41,615 nucleotides of DNA from Azospirillum brasilense (lineage in GTDB: Bacteria > Pseudomonadota > Alphaproteobacteria > Azospirillales > Azospirillaceae): positions 1-41,615 of the forward strand of contig NZ_QOKV01000036.1 of NCBI RefSeq assembly GCF_008365405.1. The letters run 5' to 3'. The position numbers and the translations under genes were made by a program. This document shows positions 23,907 to 32,636 of the stretch, one piece after another. Position 1 is the stretch's first letter; the number at the start of each line of letters is the position of its first letter. Below the pieces are notes generated by a model. That model saw nothing but the letters and a program-made list of their open reading frames with translations. It had not been told where the DNA came from and ran no database searches.

Positions 23907-24659
23907 ATGACCACGATCACGCTCGGACGATGGCAGGTGGCGGCTTTGGCCGCCGGCGTCGCCGTGCTGACCGTCGTGGCCCTGCTGCTCGGAGCGGTGA
24001 TGGCGTCGCTGGTCCTGACCGGTGGCGACGACACGCCGGTGGCGTCGGCCGCCACGACCGCCGCGGCGCCCGCCGGTGGCGGCGGACTGGGCGCGATGGC
24101 ACGGAGCAACATCGCCGACAGCTTCGAGGCCCGCCAGGGCGTGATCGAGACCGCCGACATCTTCAGCGACGAGGCGCGCGGACGGGCGATCTCGGCCACC
24201 GAGCCGATGACCCGCGGCGCCGCGGACGCGGCCCGCCGCTTCCTGCCCGGCTGGATGGCCGGCACCGCCGCCCACGTCATCGAGAAATCCGCTTACCGCG
24301 TCACCGAATTCGCCGGGAACAGCGTGGAAGGTGTTGTCGAGGACACGCTGAACGACCGGCTGGACGCGATGAAGGAGGACGGTGGCGGCAATGGGCCGGC
24401 GCCGGTCCGCCACTACGCCATCGAACTCGGGCGTTTCGCCACTCCGTCCAACGCGGAGTCCTTCGCCGCCGCCGCCGCCCACCGCGGCGTGCGCGGCACG
24501 GTCGATTTCGCGCCGCTGCCGGGCGGCAACGCCCCCTACGCCGTGCGCACCGGGCGCTACGCCGCCGCCGACGAGGCCGCCCGCGCGCTGGACGCGCTGA
24601 CGCGGGCCAACGGCGTGTCCGGAACCGTCGTCACCCTTGCCGAAGCGGGAGAGCGCTGA
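23907..24659 (+). CDS. Membrane-anchored SPOR-domain protein (second)
   Basis: A 250-aa protein with a membrane helix near the N-terminus (~10-38) and a middle helical region of unknown fold. A C-terminal SPOR-like domain follows (HYAIELGRFATPSNAESFAA, then YAVRTGRYAAADEAARALDAL). It shares the ELG-x-F opening with the preceding protein but is otherwise different, so the two are paralogous only in the SPOR part. The start at 23907 has AGGA upstream; the frame is open earlier but without a ribosome site. The TssJ-like gene follows after 5 bases. Confidence 0.78.
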   Translation: MTTITLGRWQVAALAAGVAVLTVVALLLGAVMASLVLTGGDDTPVASAATTAAAPAGGGGLGAMARSNIADSFEARQGVIETADIFSDEARGRAISATEPMTRGAADAARRFLPGWMAGTAAHVIEKSAYRVTEFAGNSVEGVVEDTLNDRLDAMKEDGGGNGPAPVRHYAIELGRFATPSNAESFAAAAAHRGVRGTVDFAPLPGGNAPYAVRTGRYAAADEAARALDALTRANGVSGTVVTLAEAGER

Positions 24660-24664
24660 ACGCC

Positions 24665-25114
24665 ATGACTCCGGTGAACGGAAAACGAGTGGGATTGGCC
24701 AGCGCGCTGGCGCTGGCGCTGCTGGCCGCGGGTTGCGCGGAGAAGCCGCGCGCCGCGTTGGACAGCGTGTCCTTCACGGTCGCCCCCGCCGCCAACGACA
24801 CCACGCCGGTCGCCATCGACCTCGTGTCCGTCCGCGACAAGGCGCTGGTGGACAAGCTGGGCGCGCTGACCGCCGCGGAGTGGTTCGGCCAGCGCGAGCA
24901 GTCCATGCGCGATCATCCGACCACGCTCGGCGTGACGAGCTGGGAGCTGGTTCCCGGCCAGACGCTGAAGACGGACCTGCCGCCGGGCGAGCCGGCCTGG
25001 GCGATCCTGATCTTCGCCAACTATTCCACGCCGGGACCGCACCGCCTGCGCGTGCCGGACACACGAACGCTGACCCTCACCGCCGGGGACAAGGATGTCG
25101 AACTGGTTCCGTGA
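24665..25114 (+). CDS. tssJ: TssJ-like outer-membrane lipoprotein of the T6SS
   Basis: A 149-aa lipoprotein. The signal peptide ends in a lipobox, LLAAGC, with C24 as the lipidated residue. The mature part is a beta-sandwich-sized domain with SFTVAPAANDTTPVAIDLVSVRD, then a WFGQR segment and SWELVPGQTLKTDLPPGEP, in the order expected for TssJ (strand-rich start, middle loop, PG motif). Identity to classical TssJ looks low. Its position directly before tssK-tssL-tssM supports the assignment. TssJ anchors TssM to the outer membrane. Confidence 0.6.
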   Translation: MTPVNGKRVGLASALALALLAAGCAEKPRAALDSVSFTVAPAANDTTPVAIDLVSVRDKALVDKLGALTAAEWFGQREQSMRDHPTTLGVTSWELVPGQTLKTDLPPGEPAWAILIFANYSTPGPHRLRVPDTRTLTLTAGDKDVELVP

Positions 25115-25141
25115 TGTTCTTTCCTTTGCCGTGAGGGCCGC

Positions 25142-26485
25142 ATGACCGAGGCGCGCGACATTCCCGACGCCATCGACTGGCACGACGGGATGCTGCTGGC
25201 CCCGCAGCATTTCCAGCAGCAGGCGCTGCGGCACGAGCGGCAGCTGACCTACCATGTCCGGCAGGCGCGGCCCTTCCATTGGGGCGTCGTTCATCTCCAG
25301 GTCGACCGCGTGCAGCTCGTCTCCGGGCTGGTCCAGGTGCGGGAGCTGGAGGCGATCCTGCCCGACGGCCTCGTCGTGGACTACCGCGCCGGGATCGACG
25401 AGCCGCTGGAGGTGGACATCTCCGCCTACGCCGACCCGGTGGGGCAGACGCAGATCACCATCCACCTGATCGTTCCAGCTGCCCGCGGCGACCGCGCGCC
25501 GGGCCCGGGGGAAACGCCGCGCTACGTCTCGGTCGAAGGTGCGCCGGTCGCCGACCAGCATGGCGGGGAGGAGCTGTCCATCGCCCGGCTGCGACCGCGG
25601 CTGGCGCTGTTCGCCACCACCGGCCCGACCCAGAAGCCGCCGCAGAAGTTCGTCTCGATGCCGATCGCGCAGGCGACCTTCCGCAACGATGCCTTCGTGC
25701 TGACCGACTTCGTGCCGCCGGCGCTGACCGTCGCCGCCAACGCGCCGCTCGGCCGGCTGGGGGCGGAGGTGGTGCGGCGCGTGCGCGAGAAGGCGCTGTT
25801 CCTGGCCGAGCGCTCCGGCGTCGGCAACGGCAACCCGGCGACCGAGCTGGCCGAGGCCGCGCGGACGGAGATCCGCAGCCTCGTCACCGGCCTGCCGCCG
25901 CTGGAGGCGCAGCTCGGCGTCGGCGTCTGCCACCCCTTCGACGTCTACCTGTCGCTGTGCACGCTGGCCGGGCACCTGTCGGCCTTCGCCAGCGGCGCCG
26001 TGCCGGCCAAGCTGTCGCGCTACGACCACGACGACCCGATGGCGAGCTTCGGCGAGGTGCGCGACTTCATCCTGCGCATGATCGACCGCGTGAAGGAGGG
26101 CGTCGCCCGCATCCCCTTCACCTTCGAGGACGGCATGTTCGGGCTGCCGATGGACGAGGCGTGGCTGAAGGGCCGGCTGGTGGTCGGCGTGCGCGGCCCG
26201 GCCTCAGCCCCGGTCAGCGAGGTCGCGGCCTGGATGGAGAACTGCATCGTCGCCTCGCGCTCGCGGCTGGAGACACTGTCCGGCCTGCGCGTCAAGGGGG
26301 CCGAGCGCGTCGCGCTGGACGACAGCGGCGAGGGCGGGGTGGCCGCCCCGCGCGGCGTGGTGCCGTTCGAGATCAAGGTCGATCCCCGCTACATCGTCCC
26401 CGGCGAACGGCTGGAGATCTGGAATCCGGACTCGCTGGGCAGCCGCTTCCGCCCGGTCGAGATCACCCTCTTCGTCAGCGCCTGA
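25142..26485 (+). CDS. tssK: T6SS baseplate-membrane connector TssK
   Basis: A 447-aa TssK/ImpJ protein with the signature opening DWHDGMLLAPQHFQQQ. The conserved HPFDVYLSLCTLAGHL and DPRYIVPGERLEIWNP stretches follow. TssK trimers are homologous to phage receptor-binding proteins and tie the baseplate to TssL and TssM. It starts 27 bases after the TssJ-like gene and ends 8 bases before tssL. Confidence 0.95.
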   Translation: MTEARDIPDAIDWHDGMLLAPQHFQQQALRHERQLTYHVRQARPFHWGVVHLQVDRVQLVSGLVQVRELEAILPDGLVVDYRAGIDEPLEVDISAYADPVGQTQITIHLIVPAARGDRAPGPGETPRYVSVEGAPVADQHGGEELSIARLRPRLALFATTGPTQKPPQKFVSMPIAQATFRNDAFVLTDFVPPALTVAANAPLGRLGAEVVRRVREKALFLAERSGVGNGNPATELAEAARTEIRSLVTGLPPLEAQLGVGVCHPFDVYLSLCTLAGHLSAFASGAVPAKLSRYDHDDPMASFGEVRDFILRMIDRVKEGVARIPFTFEDGMFGLPMDEAWLKGRLVVGVRGPASAPVSEVAAWMENCIVASRSRLETLSGLRVKGAERVALDDSGEGGVAAPRGVVPFEIKVDPRYIVPGERLEIWNPDSLGSRFRPVEITLFVSA

Positions 26486-26493
26486 GGCTGGGA

Positions 26494-27375
26494 ATGACCG
26501 CCATGCTGCACCGCCGGGATCTGGTCGATCACTTCCTCGCCTTCGCGCGGGAACTCCAGAAGCACCGCGCTTCGATCGGGGCGGGTCGTCCCGCCGCTGC
26601 CGCGAAGCCGGAGGGCGCCGCGGGGGAGACGGCGGACAGCCTGCCGGCCTTCCTGACCGAGGACGCCCTGGCGATTCCCGCGCCGCGCGGTGCCGCCGCG
26701 GCGGTGCCGGCCCTGGCGCTGGAGCCCGACGCCGAGATCATCATCCGCCGCCTTCAGGAGTTCCTGGAGGCGCAGGCGGTCCAGGTCGGGCGCACCGGTA
26801 CCGACCTGATGATCAGCCAGCACCGCGAGGCGCAATACGCCATGGCGGCGCTGGCCGACGACCTGTTCATCCACGACGTGGAGTGGAACGGGCGGGAGCT
26901 GTGGCGCAGCGTGCTGCTGGAGCAGGCGGTGTTCCGCACCCGGCTGGCCGGCGAGCGGGTGTTCGACCGGATGGAGGCGCTGCTCGCCAGCAACGACCGG
27001 CGGCTGGTGCAATTGGCGGCGGTCTATCTCTGCGTGCTCGGCATGGGCTTCAAGGGGCGCTGCCGGGTGCCGGGCGGCGAGTCCACCCTGCGCGACTACA
27101 GCGCCCGCCTGTTCGAGTTCATCGCCGGCCGCGAGTCCGAGCTGGGCGCCGGCGTGCTGCCCGGCGGGCGGACGCTGATCCCGGCCGCCTACGCCTACAC
27201 GCTGACCGACGGCAAGGCGCGCACGCTGGCCCGCGGGCCGCGCTGGCCGCTGGTGCTGGGGGCCATCGCGGGGCTGTGGCTGGTGCTGGGTCAGGCGCTC
27301 TGGTGGATGTCCACGGCGCAGCTTTCCAACGCGGCGGATGCGGTGCTTCAGGCATCGGTCCGCGTGACCCGCTGA
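26494..27375 (+). CDS. tssL: T6SS inner-membrane protein TssL (DotU/IcmH)
   Basis: A 293-aa DotU-family protein. A cytoplasmic helical domain contains QYAMAALADDLFIHDVEW, LWRSVLLEQAVF and the VYLCVLGMGFKGRC motif. A single membrane helix lies near the end (about 250-272). After the helix only ~22 residues remain, so no OmpA-like peptidoglycan-binding domain is present. The start at 26494 has GAGG and GGGA upstream; a second ATG nine bases later is possible. It acts with TssM in the membrane complex. Confidence 0.92.
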   Translation: MTAMLHRRDLVDHFLAFARELQKHRASIGAGRPAAAAKPEGAAGETADSLPAFLTEDALAIPAPRGAAAAVPALALEPDAEIIIRRLQEFLEAQAVQVGRTGTDLMISQHREAQYAMAALADDLFIHDVEWNGRELWRSVLLEQAVFRTRLAGERVFDRMEALLASNDRRLVQLAAVYLCVLGMGFKGRCRVPGGESTLRDYSARLFEFIAGRESELGAGVLPGGRTLIPAAYAYTLTDGKARTLARGPRWPLVLGAIAGLWLVLGQALWWMSTAQLSNAADAVLQASVRVTR

Positions 27376-27390
27376 CGGGAGAGGACGGTC

Positions 27391-30300
27391 ATGGAACTCC
27401 TGGCAGCGGTCCTGTCCGGCATCGCCGGCAACCAGATCTGGGTCTTCGCGGGGCTTCTCGTCCTCGTCCTGCTGATCATCGCGGTGATGGCGGCGATCCT
27501 GCTGCGCGCCCGCAGCGCCGCACCGCCCGCCCCGGCGGAACCGGCGGCCCTGCCGCCGCCGGACGCCGCGGCGGAGGAGGGCGGGGCGGTTCCGGCGCTG
27601 GCGGCGACGGTGCCCGACGTCACGCTGCGCGACATCCGCCGCCTGTTCCGCGACGGTCTGGCGGCCTACCGCGAGACGCTGTCGCGCAACGTCTATCTGG
27701 TGCCCTGGTACCTGCGCACCGGCGTCGCCGCGTCGGACGACGCCGGCCTGCTGTCCTGCGCGGAGGAGGTGCGTCCCCCGGTGACCGCCGAGCGGCACGT
27801 TGGATTCTCCTGGCGCTTCTACGACCGGGCGGTGGTCATCGACGTCGACGACCCCCGCGCCGCCTGGGCGGGCGTGCTGGACCTGCTGGGCCGCCGCCGC
27901 CCGATGCTGCCGGCCGACGGGCTGATCCTGACCATCCCGCTGGCCGAGCTGGACGACGTGCGCCGCGCCACCGCGCGTGGGACGGAGCTGTATGCCCGGC
28001 TGTGGGAGATCCAACGCACGCTGGGCTTCGCCCTGCCGGTCTATGTGGTGGTGACGGGCTGCGAGGAAGCCCCCGGCTTCGCGGCGCTGGCCGAGGCGCT
28101 GCCCGTGTCCCTGACCGGCGGGATGCTCGGCTGGTCGAGCCCCTACGCGCTGGAGACCGCCTTCTCCCCCGACTTCGTGAGCGAGGCGCTGCAATCGCTG
28201 GCGGACGGCCTGCTGGCGGTGGAGCTGGAGGTGTTCGGCGCGACGGCCACGCCGGACGGCGCCCCGCTGTTCGCCCTGACCGAGCGGCTGACCGGGACGG
28301 AGGCGGCGCTGCGCGCCCTGCTCGGCACTGCCTTCAAGCGCACCGCCTATCAGGAAACGCTCTACGTCCGCGGCCTCTACTTCACCGGCCGCCCCGATCC
28401 GGACGCGGCGGCGCTGTTCGGGCGCGACCTGCTGAACCGCAAGATCTTCCCCGAGGCCGGCCTGCCCAAGCCGACCCGAGCGCTGGCCGCGTCCCGCGCG
28501 TGGCGCCGCTACTCCTGGCCGGTGGGGACGGGGGTCGCCGCGCTGGCCGCGGTCCTGCTGCTGTGGATGGGCGTGCAGCGCGCCTCCACCCTGTCGGACC
28601 GGCTGGTTCCGGTCCTGGCCGACATTCCGGGCGGGCTCCAGCAGCTCGCCGACCAGCGCCCGGCGGTCGAGGCCGGGGCGCCGATGACCGCCGCCTACGG
28701 CGATCCCGCCGCCCGCTTCGTGCAGGGCGTGACGATGCTGCCCACCGACTGGACCTTCAACCCGCTGCCGGCCGCCTGGATCAGCGGTGTTCCGGATTCG
28801 GTGTCGGGGGCGCTGGCCGTCGGCTACCGCCGGCTGGCCCTGTCCACCGTGCGCGACGTCGCCGAGGACCGCTTGCGCCGCCTGACCCGCGACGGCGGGG
28901 TGGGGCCGGCGGGTGCGGGCGCCTTCGAGCGGCTGCGCGCCTTCGCGGGCGAGATCGGCATCGCCGAGGGGCTGGCCCGTGCCTACAACAACGTGGACGC
29001 CCGCGACCCGGCCCTGCCGCTGGACGAGGTGCTGGACTTCGCGCTGGGCTCCGGCGTGGCGCGCGGCTTCTCGGCGCGGCTGCACGGCTGGGAGATCGAC
29101 CAGCCGCCGGGCGGCACCGCCATCCCGGCGCCGGGGCCGGGGGCGCAGCGTCCCATCGACCTGACCGCCCACCGGGCCGAGGTCAGCCGTCGCTTCCGGC
29201 AATACGCCGACTCCTATCTGCGCGACCTCGCCATGGGTGGCCTCGCCGCCGCGCGGCTGTCGGTCGCCGCCAGCGAGCTGGAACTGCTGGCCGGCGGGGC
29301 GCGGTCCGGCGCCGACGCGGCGGCGGCCTACGCCGAGGTGCTGTCGAGCCTGGAGGACGCCGCGCGCGGTTTGGGGGCGGAGCGCGGCGCCTGGATCGGC
29401 GCCAACGGCCCCGTCCTGCCGCCGGAGTTCGAGGCGCTGCTCGGCCGTCTGGAGAAGTCCGACCTGCTTGGACCCAACCTGCGCGCCGACATCCTGGATC
29501 TGGCGCAACGCCGCTACGACGAGGCGGGAGTCGGCGCCCGCAGCCTGGACTCGGTGATCGGCCGCCTGCTGGAGCAGGCCCCCAACGGCGGCGCCCGTCT
29601 GGCCCCGGCGGCGGAGCAGCTTCGCCGCACCCTGGCGGTGTGGATGGCCCGCCGCTTCATGAAGACGGACGAGTCCGGCGCGCTGGCGATGCCCGCCGTG
29701 GGCGCCGGCTGGGACCGCGCCGCGCTGGACAGCATCCCGCCGCTGGTCGAGGACTATCTGCTGTTCGACGCCAAGGACCTGCCGCAGGCGCCGGCCATGC
29801 TCCGCGCCTCGATGCGGGCGGCGGCGCAGCACCAGCTCCGCCAGGGGGTGGAGCGTATCCTCGTCCGCGCCCTGGCGGGAAGCCCGGCGGGCGGCGGTGT
29901 GGACCGGGCCGGCGGGCTGGCACAGCTCCGCGCCTCGGCCCATGCCCTGCGCACCGCCTTCCCGGTGCTGGCCGAGACCATGCAGTCCTTCCGCCAGATC
30001 GGGCTGACCACCTCCGCCGACACCATCCGCGACACGGTGGCCCGGCAGGCCAACGCCGTGCTTGCCCAGGCCGACCGGCTGCTGGAGGGCGACCAGCTCT
30101 ACCGGCCCGACGCGCATGCGCTGGACGTTTGGGTGGACGGGCCGCTGGTGCCGCACCTTCTGTTCGGGCAGACCACGCCGGCCGGGCTGGCGCTCTATCT
30201 CGGCAACGCCCGGCAGGAGGTGACGGTGCTCGCCCGCGACATCGCCGCCCCGGTGGTCGAGATCCTGGAGCGCCCGGTGATGGGCGCCGGGACCGGATCG

Positions 30301-31527
30301 GGCGCCGCCTCCAAGTGGGCGCGCATCATCACCGAGCTGGACAAGTACGACGGCGGGCGCCCCAACAGCTCCCTGGCGCAGCTCGAAAAGTTCGTGACGG
30401 TGGAGAGCGCCGCGGTGGACGCCGCCGGTTGCCAGAATCTCGGCGCCATCGACGGGGTGCCGGACGACTTCTTCCGCAGCCGTCTGGCCGAGCTGAAGCA
30501 GTGGATCGCCACGCGCTGCGTGCTGGCCGCCGACGCCCGCGTCTACGACGCCTACGTCGACATGGCCGCGTCCTTCAACGAGATGCTGGCGGGACGCTTC
30601 CCCTTCGCCGCCGCCGCGGTGCCGGGCGAGGACGCCGACCCGGCGTCGGTGCGCGCCTTCTACGAGCGGTTCGACGCGCGCTCGGCCTTCGTGTTGGAGG
30701 GGCTGCGCCGAGGCGAGCGCTTCGGCACCGCCGGACGCGAGGCGCTGCGCTTCGTGGAGACGATGGAGCGGGCGCGTCCGCTGCTGATCGCCGCGGTGAC
30801 CCCGGACCAGAGCGGCGGTCTGGCGCTCGACCCCGCCTTCCGCGTCAACCGCGGGCGTGAGGCCGGGGGCAGCGACATCATCGAATGGAAGCTCGCCACG
30901 CCGAACGGCGCCCTGTCCAGCATGCTGCCACGGACGCCGCTGCGCTGGTATCCGGGCGACAAGCTGAGCGTGACGCTGCGCTGGGCCAAGGATGGCACCG
31001 TGCTGCCGGTGTCCGGCGTCGGCGCGGGGGTGACGGTGGACGGACCCTCGCTGCGCTTCGACTATGACGGTCCATGGGCGCTGTTCGCCCTGGCCGGCCG
31101 ACAGGCCGCGCCGCAGCGCGACCGCCGCCCCGGCCCGGACACCGAGCCGCTGCTGCTGTTTGAGGCCACGGCCAGCGGCCCGGTCAAGGAGGCCGCCGCG
31201 GCGGCCCCGCTGCCGATCGCTCCGGCCGTGCAGGCGGCGCAGCCCCCGGCGGTGAAGCCCAACGTGCGGGTCTTCATGACGCTGGTGGTCAAGCGCACCG
31301 TCCTGTCCGATGGAAAGCCGCCACGCGAGGAGAAGGTGGCCGTGCCGGCGCTGCCCGCGCAGGCGCCGCCGCTGGCCCCGGTCGGCTCCATGCGGCGAAT
31401 GCCGGGGCTGGCCGGCTGGCCGGCCCCGTCGGGCGCGGTGGCCCCGGCGGACCGCGCCTTCTTCGACCTGGGAACCCCGCCGTCCCAGCCCCCGATGCTC
31501 CGCCCCGCGGCCCAACGCTTCCCGTGA
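27391..31527 (+). CDS. tssM: T6SS inner-membrane protein TssM (IcmF) lacking NTPase motifs
   Basis: A 1378-aa IcmF-family protein. Membrane helices lie at about 15-38 and 376-394, a cytoplasmic domain sits between them, and a large periplasmic part reaches the TssJ lipoprotein. The usual Walker A (GPPGAGKT) following PWYL is replaced by TGVAASDDAG (about 110-119). The DTAGRY Walker B-like motif reads VIDVDDPR, and the TKCD-like G4 motif reads TGCE. The strand LILTIPLAEL and VYVVVTGCEEAPGF are otherwise well conserved, so this is a true TssM without a nucleotide site. It ends in a GTGA overlap with tssA. Confidence 0.93.
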   Translation: MELLAAVLSGIAGNQIWVFAGLLVLVLLIIAVMAAILLRARSAAPPAPAEPAALPPPDAAAEEGGAVPALAATVPDVTLRDIRRLFRDGLAAYRETLSRNVYLVPWYLRTGVAASDDAGLLSCAEEVRPPVTAERHVGFSWRFYDRAVVIDVDDPRAAWAGVLDLLGRRRPMLPADGLILTIPLAELDDVRRATARGTELYARLWEIQRTLGFALPVYVVVTGCEEAPGFAALAEALPVSLTGGMLGWSSPYALETAFSPDFVSEALQSLADGLLAVELEVFGATATPDGAPLFALTERLTGTEAALRALLGTAFKRTAYQETLYVRGLYFTGRPDPDAAALFGRDLLNRKIFPEAGLPKPTRALAASRAWRRYSWPVGTGVAALAAVLLLWMGVQRASTLSDRLVPVLADIPGGLQQLADQRPAVEAGAPMTAAYGDPAARFVQGVTMLPTDWTFNPLPAAWISGVPDSVSGALAVGYRRLALSTVRDVAEDRLRRLTRDGGVGPAGAGAFERLRAFAGEIGIAEGLARAYNNVDARDPALPLDEVLDFALGSGVARGFSARLHGWEIDQPPGGTAIPAPGPGAQRPIDLTAHRAEVSRRFRQYADSYLRDLAMGGLAAARLSVAASELELLAGGARSGADAAAAYAEVLSSLEDAARGLGAERGAWIGANGPVLPPEFEALLGRLEKSDLLGPNLRADILDLAQRRYDEAGVGARSLDSVIGRLLEQAPNGGARLAPAAEQLRRTLAVWMARRFMKTDESGALAMPAVGAGWDRAALDSIPPLVEDYLLFDAKDLPQAPAMLRASMRAAAQHQLRQGVERILVRALAGSPAGGGVDRAGGLAQLRASAHALRTAFPVLAETMQSFRQIGLTTSADTIRDTVARQANAVLAQADRLLEGDQLYRPDAHALDVWVDGPLVPHLLFGQTTPAGLALYLGNARQEVTVLARDIAAPVVEILERPVMGAGTGSGAASKWARIITELDKYDGGRPNSSLAQLEKFVTVESAAVDAAGCQNLGAIDGVPDDFFRSRLAELKQWIATRCVLAADARVYDAYVDMAASFNEMLAGRFPFAAAAVPGEDADPASVRAFYERFDARSAFVLEGLRRGERFGTAGREALRFVETMERARPLLIAAVTPDQSGGLALDPAFRVNRGREAGGSDIIEWKLATPNGALSSMLPRTPLRWYPGDKLSVTLRWAKDGTVLPVSGVGAGVTVDGPSLRFDYDGPWALFALAGRQAAPQRDRRPGPDTEPLLLFEATASGPVKEAAAAAPLPIAPAVQAAQPPAVKPNVRVFMTLVVKRTVLSDGKPPREEKVAVPALPAQAPPLAPVGSMRRMPGLAGWPAPSGAVAPADRAFFDLGTPPSQPPMLRPAAQRFP

Positions 31528-32633
31528 GCAGCACCATGACCACCACGCCCCACCCGCTGATCGACATCGGCGCCCTGCTCCAGCCCATCCCTGGCGACGA
31601 TCCGGCGGGCGACGACCTGCGCCACGGCCCGGAATTCGACGCGCTGACCGAGGCGCGCCGGATGGACGACGATCTGGACCAGGGCATCTGGCAGACCACC
31701 GTCAAGAAGGCCGACTGGAAGGGCGTCGTCCAGCAGTCCTCGGACCTGTTGACGACTCGCACGAAGGATCTCCAGGTCGCGGCGTGGCTGGTCCAGGCGC
31801 TGGGCCGCCTGCATGGTCCGGCGGGGTTGGCGCCGGGCCTTCTGCTGGTCCATGGGCTGGTCGAGGATTTCTGGGACGGCCTCTACCCGCGCCTGGACGA
31901 CGGCGACCCGGAGCCGCGGCTGGCGCCGCTGGTCTGGCTGGACAGCCAGTTGTCGCGCGACCTGATGGCGACCACCATCACCCAGCCGGGGGCGAACGCC
32001 GACGAGACGCACCGTTTCCAGGACTGGCAGAACGCCCAGCGCCTGCGCAAGCTCGCCACCCGCGACCCGCGCGCCTTCCACGCGGCGGTCGACGACGGCG
32101 AGGTCACGGTCGAGCAGATCCTCGCCGCGCAGGACCGCACGCCGCCGGACTTCTACCAGATCCAGCACGGTCATCTGCGCGACACGGTAACCGCGGTGCG
32201 CACCCTGGCGGCGGAGCTGGACGCCGTGGCCGGCCGCGCAGCGCCCGGCTTCACCCAGCTTCTGAAGACCCTGGAGAGCCTGATCCAGTTCCACCGCGAC
32301 GCGCTCGCCAAGCGCGGCATCGATCCGGACGACGGCGCCGCCGCGGAAGAGGCGGAAGGCGAGGAAGGGGGGGGCATCGACGCGTCCGCCGAAATCATTC
32401 CCGCCGCCTTCGCCCGCCCCGGTGGGCCGCGGACCCGACAGGAAGCCTACGCGATGCTGCACCAGATCGCCGATTTCCTGGCGCGGGAGGAGCCGCACAG
32501 CCCGACCTCCTACCTCGTCCGCCGCGCCGCCGCCTGGGGGAACCTGTCCCTGCCGGAGCTTTACGCCGAACTGCTGGGCGACCGCGGCGAGGTCGGGCGG
32601 ATCTTCGGCCTTCTGCGGCTTGAGGAGCGCTGA
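31524..32633 (+). CDS. tssA: T6SS assembly protein TssA
   Basis: A 369-aa protein of the short TssA class. It has an ImpA-type N-terminal domain (LLQPIPGDDPAGDDLRH, then EFDALTEARR) followed by WKGVVQQSSDLLTTRTKDLQ and VEDFWDGLYPRLDDGD. Toward the C-terminus comes a helical tail (RTRQEAYAMLHQIADFLAREE). TssA directs baseplate docking and tube/sheath polymerisation. The start is taken as GTG overlapping the tssM stop; an ATG at 31536 is equally possible. Confidence 0.92.
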   Translation: MSSTMTTTPHPLIDIGALLQPIPGDDPAGDDLRHGPEFDALTEARRMDDDLDQGIWQTTVKKADWKGVVQQSSDLLTTRTKDLQVAAWLVQALGRLHGPAGLAPGLLLVHGLVEDFWDGLYPRLDDGDPEPRLAPLVWLDSQLSRDLMATTITQPGANADETHRFQDWQNAQRLRKLATRDPRAFHAAVDDGEVTVEQILAAQDRTPPDFYQIQHGHLRDTVTAVRTLAAELDAVAGRAAPGFTQLLKTLESLIQFHRDALAKRGIDPDDGAAAEEAEGEEGGGIDASAEIIPAAFARPGGPRTRQEAYAMLHQIADFLAREEPHSPTSYLVRRAAAWGNLSLPELYAELLGDRGEVGRIFGLLRLEER

Positions 32634-32636
32634 GCC

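Noticed and set aside
26883..30860. Plus-strand open frame of 1325 codons overlapping tssM in another frame
   Set aside because: Low-complexity Arg/Ala/Gly translation; the tssM frame has clear IcmF motifs.
26389..31515. Very long open frame (over 1700 codons) on the minus strand opposite tssL and tssM
   Set aside because: It is rich in Arg, Gly, His and Gln with no domain pattern, and is explained by the codon bias of the plus-strand tssM gene.
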